From positions 2,627,823-2,691,822 of the forward strand of contig JANJXV010000129.1 in the NCBI GenBank assembly GCA_024803745.1: a DNA stretch of 64,000 nt. Reading direction: 5' to 3'. The notes under the pieces were generated by a model. The model saw only the letters and a program-made list of their open reading frames with translations, was not told the origin of the DNA and made no database searches. The stretch comes from Megascapheus bottae. Taxonomy: Eukaryota > Chordata > Mammalia > Rodentia > Geomyidae. The position numbers and the translations under genes are program-made. Of this stretch, positions 50,500-60,719 are shown piece after piece. How positions within the stretch are numbered: position 1 is the stretch's first letter; every line of letters starts with the position of its first letter.

Positions 50500-52960
50500 G
50501 GTGAAGTCAAAGAATGGAGGTGTGTGAAGTCACAGAATGAAGGTGTGTGAAATCACAGAATGGAGGTGTGTGAACTCAGAATGGAGGTGGGTGAAGTCAC
50601 AGAATGGAGGTGTGTGAAGTCATAGAATGGAGGTGTGTGAAGTCACAGAATGGAGGTGTGTGAATTCATAGAACGGAGGTGTGTGAAATCTTAAAATGGA
50701 AGTGTTTGAAGTCACAGAATCGAGGTGTGTGAAGTCAGAATGGAGGTGTGTGAAGTCATAGAATTGAGGTGTGTGAAGTCACAATGGAGGTGTGTGAACT
50801 CATAGAATGGAGGTGTGTGAAATCACAGTGGAGGTGTGTGAAGTCATAGAATGGAGGTGTGTGAAGTCACAGAATGGATGTATGTGAAGTCATAGAATGG
50901 AGCTGTGTGAAGTCAGAATGGAGGTGTGTGAAGTCACAGCATGGAGGTGTGTGAAGTCATAGAATGGAGGTGTGTGAAAAAATAGAATGGAGGTGTGTGA
51001 AGTCAGAATGGAGGTGTGTGAAGGCACAGAATTGAGGTGTGTGAATTCACAGAATAGAGGTGTGTAAATTCAGAATGCAGTTGTGAAGTCACAGAAGGGA
51101 GGTGTGTGAAGTCACAGAATGGATGTATGTGAAGTAAGAATGAAGGTGTTTGAAATCATAGAATGGAGGTGTGTGACGTCACAGAATGGAGGTGTGTGAA
51201 GTTATAGAATGGAGGTGTGTGAAGTCATAGAATTGAGGTGTGTGACGTCATACAATGAAGGTGTGTGAAGTCAGAATGGAGGTGTGTCAAGACACAGAAT
51301 GGAGGTGTGTGAACTCAGAATGGAGGTGTGTGAAGTCATAAATGGAGGTGTGTGAAGACATAGTATGGAGGTGTGTGGAATCATAGAATGGAGTTTTGTG
51401 AAGTCACAGAATGGAGCTGTGTGAAGTCAGAATGGAGGTGGGTGAACTCATAGAATGGAGATGTGTGAAGTCACAATGGAGGTGTGTGAAATCTTAGAAT
51501 GGAGGTGTGTGAAGTCAAAAAATGGAGGTGTGTGAAGTCATAGAATGGAGGTGTGTGAAGTCATAGAATGAATTTTTGTGAAATAAGAATGAAGGTGTGT
51601 AATGTCACAGAATGGAAGTGTGTCAACTCAGAATGGAGGTGTGTGAAGTCACAGAATGGATGTGTGTGAAGTCATAGAATGGAGGTGTGTGAAGTCAGAA
51701 TGGAGGTATGTGAAGTCACAATATTGAGGTGTGTGAACACAGAATGCAGGTGTGTGAATCACAGAATGGAGGTGTGTGAAATCATAGAATGGAGGTGTGT
51801 GAAGTCATAGAATGGATGTTTGTGAAGTAAGAATGAAGGTGTGTGAAGTCATAGAATAGAGGTGTGTGAAGTCAAAGAATGGAGGTGTGTGAAGTCACAC
51901 AATGGAGGTGTGTGAAGTCACACAATGGAGGTGTGTGAAGTCTCGAATGGAGGTGTGCGGTCATAGAAGGGAGGTGGGTGAAGTCATAGAAAGGAGGTGT
52001 GGGAAGTCATAGAATGGAGCAGTGTGAAGTCATACAGTGGAGGTGACTGAAGACACAGATTCGAGGTCTGTGAAGTCATAGAATGGAGGTGTGTAAAGTC
52101 AGAATGGAGGTGTGTGAAGTCATAGAATGGAGATTTGTGAATTCATAGAATGGAGGTGTGTGACGTCACAATTGAAGTGTGTGAAGTCATACAATGGAGG
52201 TGTGTGAAGTCACAGAATGGAGGTGAGTGAAGTCATACAATGGAGGTGAGTGAAGTCAGAATGGAGGTGTGTGAAGTCACAGAATGGAGGTGTGTGAACT
52301 CAGAATGGAGGTGTGTGAAGTCATAGATGGAGGTGTGTGAAGTCATAGTATGGAGGTGTGTGAAATCATAGAATGGAGTTTTGTGAAGTCACACAATGGA
52401 GCTGTGTGAAGTCAGAATGGAGGTGTGTGAAGTCATAGAATGGAGGTGTGTGAAGTCAGAATGGAGGTATGTGAAATCATAGAATCAAGGTGTGTGAAGT
52501 CACAATGGAGGTGTGTGAAGTCATAGAATGGAGGTGTGTGAAATCATAAAATGGAGTTGTGTGAAGTCACAGAATGGAGGTGTGTGAATTCATAGAATGG
52601 AGGTGTGTGAACTCAGAATGGAGGTGGGTGAAGTCACAGAATGGAGGTGTGTGAAGTCATAGAATGGAGGTGTGTGAAGTCACAGAATGGAGGTGTGTGA
52701 AGTCACAGAATGAAGGTGTGTGAATCACAGAATGGAGGTATGTGAACTCAGAATGGAGGTGGGTGAAGTCACAGAATGGAGGTGTGTGAAGTCATAGAAT
52801 GGAGGTGTGTGAAGTCACAGAATGGAGGAGTTCATAGAATGGAGGTGTGTGAAGTCATAGAATGGAGGTGTGTGAATTCATATAATGGAGGTGTGTGAAG
52901 TCACAGAATGGAGGTTTGTGTACTCAAAATTGAGGTGTTTGAAGTCAAAGAATGGAGGTG
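50500..52960. repeat. 2,461-bp domain-R higher-order repeat, copy 1
   Basis: GTCAAAGAATGG (50,506/52,967), TGCAGTTGTG (51,077/53,538) and GTGTGCGG (51,954/54,415) recur at exactly +2,461. The copy ends with a GGTTTGTGTACTCAAAATTG monomer. A clipped GGAGGAGTTCATAG monomer near 52,822 is private to it. Confidence 0.85.
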
Positions 52961-55350
52961 GGTGAAGTCAAAGAATGGAGGTGTGTGAAGTCACAGAATG
53001 AAGGTGTGTGAAATCACAGAATGGAGGTGTGTGAACTCAGAATGGAGGTGGGTGAAGTCACAGAATGGAGGTGTGTGAAGTCATAGAATGGAGGTGTGTG
53101 AAGTCACAGAATGGAGGTGTGTGAATTCATAGAATGGAGGTGTGTGAAATCTTAAAATGGAAGTGTTTGAAGTCACAGAATGGAGGTGTGTGAAGTCAGA
53201 ATGGAGGTGTGTGAAGTCATAGAATTGAGGTGTGTGAAGTCACAATGGAGGTGTGTGAACTCATAGAATGGAGGTGTGTGAAATCACAGTGGAGGTGTGT
53301 GAAGTCATAGAATGGAGGTGTGTGAAGTCACAGAATGGATGTATGTGAAGTCATAGAATGGAGCTGTGTGAAGTCAGAATGGAGGTGTGTGAAGTCACAG
53401 CATGGAGGTGTGTGAAGTCCTAGAATGGAGGTGTGTGAAAAAATAGAATGGAGGTGTGTGAAGTCAGAATGGAGGTGTGTGAAGGCACAGAATTGAGGTG
53501 TGTGAATTCACAGAATAGAGGTGTGTGAATTCAGAATGCAGTTGTGAAGTCACAGAAGGGAGGTGTGTGAAGTCACAGAATGGATGTATGTGAAGTAAGA
53601 ATGAAGGTGTTTGAAATCATAGAATGTAGGTGTGTGACGTCACAGAATGGAGGTGTGTGAAGTTATAGAATGGAGGTGTGTGAAGTCATAGAATTGAGGT
53701 GTGTGACGTCATACAATGAAGGTGTGTGAAGTCAGAATGGAGGTGTGTCAAGACACAGAATGGAGGTGTGTGAACTCAGAATGGAGGTGTGTGAAGTCAT
53801 AGATGGAGGTGTGTGAAGACATAGTATGGAGGTGTGTGGAATCATAGAATGGAGTTTTGTGAAGTCACAGAATGGAGCTGTGTGAAGTCAGAATGGAGGT
53901 GGGTGAACTCATAGAATGGAGATGTGTGAAGTCACAATGGAGGTGTGTGAAATCTTAGAATGGAGGTGTGTGAAGTCAAAAAATGGAGGTGTGTGAAGTC
54001 ATAGAATGGAGGTGTGTGAAGTCATAGAATGAATTTTTGTGAAATAAGAATGAAGGTGTGTAATGTCACAGAATGGAAGTGTGTCAACTCAGAATGGAGG
54101 TGTGTGAAGTCACAGAATGGATGTGTGTGAAGTCATAGAATGGAGGTGTGTGAAGTCAGAATGGAGGTATGTGAAGTCACAATATTGAGGTGTGTGAACA
54201 CAGAATGCAGGTGTGTGAATCACAGAATGGAGGTGTGTGAAATCATAGAATGGAGGTGTGTGAAGTCATAGAATGGATGTTTGTGAAGTAAGAATGAAGG
54301 TGTGTGAAGTCATAGAATAGAGGTGTGTGAAGTCAAAGAATGGAGGTGTGTGAAGTCACAGAATGGAGGTGTGTGAAGTCACACAATGGAGGTGTGTGAA
54401 GTCTCGAATGGAGGTGTGCGGTCATAGAAGGGAGGTGGGTGAAGTCATAGAAAGGAGGTGTGGGAAGTCATAGAATGGAGGAGTGTGAAGTCATACAGTG
54501 GAGGTGACTGAAGACACAGATTCGAGGTCTGTGAAGTCATAGAATGGAGGTGTGTAAAGTCAGAATGGAGGTGTGTGAAGTCATAGAATGGAGATTTGTG
54601 AATTCATAGAATGGAGGTGTGTGACGTCACAATTGAAGTGTGTGAAGTCATACAATGGAGGTGTGTGAAGTCACAGAATGGAGGTGAGTGAAGTCATACA
54701 ATGGAGGTGAGTGAAGTCAGAATGGAGGTGTGTGAAGTCACAGAATGGAGGTGTGTGAACTCAGAATGGAGGTGTGTGAAGTCATAGATGGAGGTGTGTG
54801 AAGTCATAGTATGGAGGTGTGTGAAATCATAGAATGGAGTTTTGTGAAGTCACACAATGGAGCTGTGTGAAGTCAGAATGGAGGTCTGTGAAGTCATAGA
54901 ATGGAGGTGTGTGAAGTCAGAATGGAGGTATGTGAAATCATAGAATCAAGGTGTGTGAAGTCACAATGGAGGTGTGTGAAGTCATAGAATGGAGGTGTGT
55001 GAAATCATAAAATGGAGTTGTGTGAAGTCACACAATGGAGGTGTGTGAATTCATAGAATGGAGGTGTGTGAACTCAGAATGGAGGTGGGTGAAGTCACAG
55101 AATGGAGGTGTGTGAAGTCATAGAATGGAGGTGTGTGAAGTCACAGAATGGAGGTGTGTGAAGTCACAGAATGAAGGTGTGTGAATCACAGAATGGAGGT
55201 ATGTGAACTCAGAATGGAGGTGGGTGAAGTCACAGAATGGAGGTGTGTGAAGTCATAGAATGGAGGTGTGTGAATTCATATAATGGAGGTGTGTGAAGTC
55301 ACAGAATGGAGGTTTGTGTACTCAAAATTGAGGTGTTTGAAGTCAAAGAA
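52961..55350. repeat. 2,461-bp domain-R higher-order repeat, copy 2
   Basis: This is the tandem copy of the preceding unit, with constant offset for most of its length. About 60 bp around the private GGAGGAGTTC monomer are absent near 55,258, so the closing GTGTACTCAAAATTG monomer arrives early (about 55,316). Shared rare variants, such as GTGTCAAGACACAG (51,287 and 53,748) and GAAAAAATAGAATGG, show close relationship. Confidence 0.83.
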
Positions 55351-55712
55351 TGGAGGTGTGTGAAGTCATAGAATGGAAGTGTGTGAAGTCATAGAATGGA
55401 GGTGTGTGAAGTCAGAATGGACATTTGTGAAGTCACAGAATTGAGGTGTGTGAACCCAGAATGGTGGTGTGTGAAGTCACAGAATGGAGGTTTGTGAAGT
55501 CATACAATGGAGGTGTGTGAAGTCATAGAATGGATGTTTCCTAAAGTAAGAATGAAGGTGTGTGAAGTCATAGAATAGAGGTGTGTGAAGTCAAAATGGA
55601 GGTGTGTGAACTCATAGAATTGAGGTGTGTGAAGTCATGGAATGGATGTGTGTGAAGTCCAAGAATGGAGGTGTGTGAAGTCAAAGAATGGAGGTGTGTG
55701 AAGTCACAGAAT

Positions 55713-55718
55713 GGAGGT
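55713..55718. repeat. Target-site duplication, left copy (GGAGGT)
   Basis: GGAGGT directly abuts the LTR-like insert here and again at its other end. The uninterrupted monomer has it once. The motif occurs in most monomers, so the duplication alone would be weak evidence. The empty-site copy near 59,878 has only one GGAGGT in the matching flank, which makes a 6-bp duplication convincing. Confidence 0.75.
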
Positions 55719-55862
55719 TTCCGGGGCCAACCGGCTGCAAACCAGGGTTCGCAGATTGGGGTTCCTGAAATCGGGGGCAAGGACTAGCAAGAAAGAGAAG
55801 AGAGACAGACACAGAGGGTCCGGGATGTCCGCAGTCCAGGTAAAGACTGCCGAGAATGCCTG

Positions 55863-55868
55863 TTTATT
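55863..55868 (-). promoter_or_regulatory. Polyadenylation signal AATAAA inside the LTR-like element
   Basis: TTTATT on the plus strand reads AATAAA on the minus strand, in the orientation in which the element starts with TG. It sits about 168 bases from the TG end and is followed by a C/T- and GT-rich segment, as at an LTR R/U5 boundary. It is the only such signal in the insert. If active it would end transcripts running leftwards through the element. Confidence 0.6.
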
Positions 55869-55942
55869 TTCCACTCCCCCTTCTTCCCTCCTCCTATTCC
55901 AGGAACCTCCATATGTTACATTCATATGGTAATTCTCAGGTC

Positions 55943-55950
55943 ATTTGCAT
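55943..55950 (-). promoter_or_regulatory. Octamer motif ATGCAAAT in the U3-like part
   Basis: ATTTGCAT on plus reads ATGCAAAT on minus, a perfect POU-factor octamer, in the half of the element before AATAAA. Octamers are known enhancer elements in promoters and some retroviral LTRs. Activity here is inferred. I could not pick a convincing TATA box; AT-rich CATATG-containing sequence lies between the octamer and AATAAA. Confidence 0.45.
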
Positions 55951-56035
55951 AGAATGGGCCAGAAATCAATAAGACAACAAAGCCATCGTCTGATGCAAGC
56001 CAAGGTACAGTTTGATTCCACTCTGGCTCACAACA

Positions 56036-56041
56036 GGAGGT
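56036..56041. repeat. Target-site duplication, right copy (GGAGGT)
   Basis: This is the second GGAGGT, immediately after the insert end ...CTCACAACA. The satellite resumes here in the middle of a monomer core (GGAGGTGTGTGAAGTC). The monomer was split and six bases doubled, as expected from a retroviral integrase making a 6-bp stagger. Confidence 0.75.
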
Positions 56042-59000
56042 GTGTGAAGTCACAGAATTGAAGTGTGTGAAGTCAAAATGGAGGTGTGTGAAGTCATAGA
56101 ATGGAGGTGTGTGAATTCATAGAATGGAGGTGTGTGAAGTCATAGGATCGAGGTGTGTGAAGTGACAGAAAGGAGGTGTGTGAAGTCACAGAATGGAGGT
56201 GTGGGAAGTCACAGAATGGAGGTGTGTGAACTCAGAATGGAGGTGTGTGAAGCCACAGAATGGAGGTGTGTGAAGTCATAGAATGGAAGTGTGTGAAGTC
56301 ATAGAATGGAGGTGTGTGAAGGAAGAATGGAGGTGTGTGAAGTCACAGAATGGAGGTGTGCGAATTCAGAATGGAGGTGTGTGAAGTCACAGAATGGAGG
56401 TTTGTGAAGTCATAGAATGGAGGTGTGTGAAGTCAGAGAATGGATGTTTCTGAAGTAAGAATGTAGGTGTGTGAAGTCCTAGAATGGAGGTGTGTGAAGT
56501 CAAATTGGAGGTGTGTGAACTCATAGAATGGAGGTGTGTTAACTCATAGAATGGAGGTGTGTGAAGTCATGGAATGGAGGTGTGTGAAGTCACAGAATGG
56601 AGGTGTGTGAAGTGAAACAATAGGGGTGTGTGAAGTCACAGAATGGAGGTGTGTGAAGTCACAGAATGGAAGTGTGTGAAGTCAAAACGGAGGTGTGTGA
56701 AGTCACAGAATGGAGGTGTGTGAAGTCATAGAATGGAGGTGTGTGAAGTCAGAATGGAGGTGTGTGAAGTCACAGAATTGAGGTGTATGAAGTCACAGAC
56801 TGGAGGTGTGTGAAGTCAGAATGAAGGTGTGTGAAGTCACAGAATGGAGGTGTGTGAAGTCACAGAATGGATGTTTGTGAAGTAAGAATGAAGGTGTTTG
56901 AAGTCATAGAGTGGAGGTGTGTGAAGTCACAGAATGGAGGTGTGTGAAGTGAGATTGGAGGAGTGTGATATCACAGAATGGAGGTGTGTGAAGTCATAGA
57001 ATGGAGGTGTGTGAAGTCATAAAATGGAGGTGTGTGAACTCATAGAATGGAGGTGTGTGAAGTCATAGAATTGAGGTGTGTGAAGTCATAGAATGGAGGT
57101 GTGTGAAGTCATAAAATGGAGGTGTGTGAACTCATAGAATGGAGGTGTGTGAAGTCAAAATGGACTTGTGTGAAGTCATAGAATGGTGGTTTTTGATGTC
57201 AACGAATGGAGGTGTGTGAAGTCATAGAATGGAAGTGTGTGAAGTCATAGAATGGAGGTGTGTGAAGTTAGAATGGACATGTGTGAAGTCACAGAACTGA
57301 GGTGTGTGAACCCAGAATGGAGGTGTGTGAAGTCACAGAATAGAGGTTTGTGAAGTCATACAATGGAGGTGTGTGAAGTCATAGAATGGATGTTTCTAAA
57401 GTAAGAATGAAGGTGTGTGAAATCATAGAATGGAGGTGTGTGAAGTCAGAGAATGGATGTTTCTGAAGTAAGAATGAAGGTGTTTGAAGTCATAGAATGG
57501 AGGTGTGTGAAGTCAAATTGTAGGTATGTGAACTCATAGAATGGAGGTGTGTGAACTCATAGAATGGAGGTTTGTGAAGTCATGGAATGGCGGGGTGTGA
57601 AGTCAAAGAATGGAGGTGTGTGAAGTGAAACAATAGAGGTGTGTGAAGTCACAGAATGGAGGTGTGTGAAGTCACAGATTGGAAGTGTGTGAAGTCAAGA
57701 CGGAGGTGTGTGAAGTCACAGAATGGAGGTGTGTGAAGTCACAGAATGGATGTGTGTGAAGTCAAAAAGGTGGTGTGTGAAGTCACAGAATGGAGGTGTG
57801 TGAATTTATAGAATGGAGCTGTGTGAAGTCAGAATGGAGGTGTGTGAAGTCAGAATGGATGGGTGTGAAGTCAGAATGGAGGTGTGTGAAGTCACAGAAT
57901 GGAGGTGTGTGAAGTCATAGAATGGAGGTGTGTGAAATCATAGAATGGAGGTGTGTGAAGTCAGAATGGAGGTGTGTCAAGTCACAGAATTGAGGTGTGT
58001 GAAGTCAGAGAATGGAGGTGTATGAAGTCAGAATGAAGGTGTGTGAAGTCACAGAAAGGAGATGTGTGAAGTCACAGAATGTATGTTTGTGAAGTCATAA
58101 AATGAAGGTGTGTGAAGTCAGAATGGAGGTGTGTGAAGTCATAGATGGAGGTGTGTGAAGTCATAGTATGGAGGTTTGTGTAATCACAGAATGGAGTTTT
58201 GTGAAGTCACAGAATGGAGGTGTGTCAACTTAGAATGGAGGTGTGTGGAGTCACAGAATGGATGTGTGTGAAGTCATAGAATGGAGGTGTGTGAAGTCAG
58301 AATCGAGGTGTGTGAAGTCACAATATTGAGGTGTGTGAACACAGAATGCAGGTGTGTGAATCACAGAATGGAGGTGTGTGAAATCATAGAATGGAGGTGT
58401 GTGAAGTCATAGAATCGATGTTTGTGAAGTAAGAATGAAGGTGTGTGAAGTCATAGAGTAGAGGTGTGTGAAGTCAAAGAATGGAGGTGTGTGAAGTCAC
58501 AGAATGGAGGTGTATGAAGTCACACAATGGAGGTGTGTGAAGTCTCGAATGGAGGTGTGCGGTCATAGAAGGGAGGTGGGTGAAGTCATAGAAAGGAGGT
58601 GTGGGAAGTCATAGAATGGAGCAGTGTGAAGTCATACAGTGGAGGTGACTGAAGACACAGCTTCGAGGTCTGTGAAGTCATAGAATGGAGGTGTGTAAAG
58701 TCAGAATGGAGGTGTGTGAAGTCATAGAATGGAGATTTGTGAATTCATAGAATGGAGGTGTGTGACGTCACAATTGAAGTGTGTGAAGTCATACAATGGA
58801 AGTGTGTGAAGTCACAGAATGGAGGTGAGTGAAGTCATACAATGGAGGTGAGTGAAGTCAGAATGGAGGTGTGTGAAGTCACAGAATGGAGGTGTGTGAA
58901 CTCAGAATGGAGGTGTGTGAAGTCATAGATGGAGGTGTGTGAAGTCATAGTATGGAGGTGTGTGAAATCATAGAATGGAGTTTTGTGAAGTCACACAATG

Positions 59001-59249
59001 GAGCTGTGTGAAGTCAGAATGGAGGTGTGTGAAGTCATAGAATGGAGGTGTGTGAAGTCAGAATGGAGGTATGTGAAATCATAGAATCAAGGTGTGTGAA
59101 GTCACAATGGAGGTGTGTGAAGTCATAGAATGGAGGTGTGTGAAATCATAGAATGCAGGGGTGTGAAGTCACAGAATGGAGGTGTGTGAACTCAGAATGG
59201 AGGTGGGTGAAGTCACAGAATGGAGGTTTGTGAAGTCATAGAATGGAGG
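56042..59249. repeat. Mixed satellite block right of the LTR-like insert
   Basis: This combines monomers typical of domain L (GTGAAGGAAG at about 56,316, GTGATATCACAG at about 56,966, T-run at 57,190) with domain-R landmarks (GTGTGCGG at 58,556, TGACGTCA at 58,763). The T-run recurs at 61,640 (offset 4,450) and the clipped monomer at 62,915 (offset 4,359). A unit of about 4.4 kb therefore spans 57-61.5 kb and restarts after it. Confidence 0.68.
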
Positions 59250-60719
59250 TGTGTGAAGTCACAGAATGGAGGTGTGTGAAGTCACAGAATGAAGGTGTGT
59301 GTATCACAGAATGGAGGTATGTGAACTCAGAATGGAGGTGGGTGAAGTCACAGAATGGAGGTGTGTGAAGTCATAAAATGGAGGTGTGTGAAGTCACAGA
59401 ATGGAGGATTGTGAATTCATAGAATGGAGGTGTGTGAAGTCATAGAATGGAGGTGTGTGAAGTCAAAGAATGGAGGTGTGTGAAGTCATAGAATGGAAGT
59501 TTGTGAAGTCATAGAATGGAGGTGTGTGAAGTCAGAATGGACATGTGTGAAGTCACAGTATTGAGGTGTGTGAACCCAGAATGGAGGTGTGTGAATTCAC
59601 AGAATGGAGGTTTGTGAAGTCATACAATGGAGGTTTGTGAAGTCATAGAATGGATGTTTCTAAAGTAAGAATGAAGGTGTGTGAAGTCATAGAATGGAGG
59701 TGTGTGAAATCAAAATGGAGGTGTGTGAACTCATAGAATGGAGGTGTGTGAACTCATAGAATTGAGGTGTGTGAAGTCATGGAATGGAGGTGTGTGAAGT
59801 CCAAGAATGGAGGTGTGTGCAGTCAAAGAATGGAGGTGTGTGAAGTGAAAAAATAGAGGTGTGTGAAGTCACAGAATGGAGGTGTGTGAAGTCACAGAAT
59901 GGAAGTGTGTGAAGTCAAAATGGAGGTGTGTGAAGTCACAGAATGGAGGTGTGTGAAGTGAGATTGGAGGTGTGTGATATCACAGAATAGAGGTGTGTGA
60001 ACTCATAGAATGGAGGTGTGTGAAGTCACAGAATTGAGGTGTGTGAAGTCATAGAAAGGAGGTGTGTGAAGTCATAAAATGGAGGTGTGTGAACTCATAG
60101 AATGGAGGTGTGTGAAGTCAAAATGGACTTGTGTGAAGTCATAGAAGGGTGGTTTTTGATGTCAACGAATGGAGGTGTGTGAAGTCATAGAATGGAAGTG
60201 TGTGAAGTCATAGAATGGAGGTGTGTGAAGTCAGAATTGACATGTGTGAAGTCAGAGAATTGAGGTGTGTGAACCCAGAATGGAGGTGTGTGAAGTCACA
60301 GAATGGAGGTTTGTGAAGTCATACAATGGAGGTGTGTGAAGTCATAGAATGGATGTTTCTAAAGTAAGAATGAAGGTGTGTGAAGTCATAGAATGGAGGT
60401 GTGTGAAGTCAGAGAATGGATGTTTCTGAAGTAAGAATGAAGGTGTTTGAAGTCATAGAATGGAGGTGTGTGAAGTCAAATTGGAGGTGTGTGAACTCAT
60501 ACAATGGAGGTGTGTGAACTCATAGAATGGAGGTTTGTGAAGTCATGGAATGGCGGGGTGTGAAGTCAAAGAATGGAGGTGTGTGAAGTGAAAAAATAGA
60601 GGTGTGTGAAGTCACATAATGGAGGTGTGTGAAGTCACAGATTGGAAGTGTGTGAAGTCAAAACGGAGGTGTGTGAAGTCACAGAATGGAGGTGTGTGAA
60701 GTCACAGAATGGAGGTGAG
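59250..60719. repeat. About 1.5-kb tandem repeat, copy 1
   Basis: Shared rare monomers are GTGTGTATCACAG (59,301/60,811, offset 1,510), GTCACAGTATTGAGG (59,557/61,021, offset 1,464) and the GGTGGTTTTTGATG T-run (60,153/61,640, offset 1,487). The drifting offset reflects gains and losses of single monomers. It contains the empty-site counterpart of the LTR insertion. Confidence 0.75.
59865..59935 (+). repeat. Paralogous empty site of the LTR insertion
   Basis: This stretch matches the two sides of the LTR-like insert joined together. It carries GTCACAGAATGGAGGT like the left flank and GAAGTCACAGAATGGAAG followed by a GTCAAAATGG linker like the right flank (right flank GAATTGAAG, then the same AAAATGG). 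Only one GGAGGT is present, at 59,878-59,883. The wider left context also corresponds: a CTAAAGTAAGAATGAAGG monomer and an AGTCCAAGAATGG monomer occur at 55.55-55.67 kb and 59.66-59.82 kb. It therefore records the pre-insertion state. Confidence 0.65.

Larger units (their letters stand above)
1..55718 (+). repeat. Satellite array, 21/23-bp monomers, left segment
   Basis: This stretch is an unbroken head-to-tail array of one short unit with core GGAGGTGTGTGAAGTCA and a variable linker: TAGAAT or CAGAAT gives 23 bp, and GAAT, AAAC, CAAT or AAAT gives 21 bp. Every monomer has the same orientation. The plus strand is very poor in C, about 1-2 per 23 bases, against about 9 G, so strand skew is extreme. 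Common point variants are GTTTGTG, GTGAACTCA, GTGAAATCA, GAATTGAGG and GGAAGTG, plus clipped monomers such as GGAGGTGTGAAGTC. I found no gene, RNA gene, transposon or unrelated insert inside it. The array is organised into larger repeats listed separately. The family is not one I can name; it is not alpha satellite, (GGAAT)n satellite or telomeric repeat. Confidence 0.98.
55719..56035 (-). mobile_element. LTR-like retroviral element (probable solo LTR)
   Basis: A 317-bp stretch is completely unlike the satellite: it has balanced base composition and several CpGs. Read on the minus strand it begins TGTTGTGAGCC. It then has an octamer ATGCAAAT near 120 bp from the plus-strand right edge, an AATAAA polyadenylation signal, and a pyrimidine-rich CTCTGTGTCTGTCTCTCTT tract. 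It ends GGTTGGCCCCGGAA. TG start, U3 octamer, AATAAA, then a C/T-rich U5-like end is the layout of an LTR. The 6-bp duplication beside it fits class II (ERVK/IAP-like) elements. The last bases read AA where CA is expected, perhaps one substitution. There is no gag, pol or env sequence, so a solo LTR left by recombination is the simplest reading. The exact family is not recognised. Confidence 0.75.

Noticed and set aside
55568..55932. Three overlapping open frames of 70-73 codons around the LTR-like insert
   Set aside because: They run across the satellite/insert junction or through a non-coding LTR-like sequence on opposite strands. None resembles a retroviral protein, and a real coding region would not span the junction.
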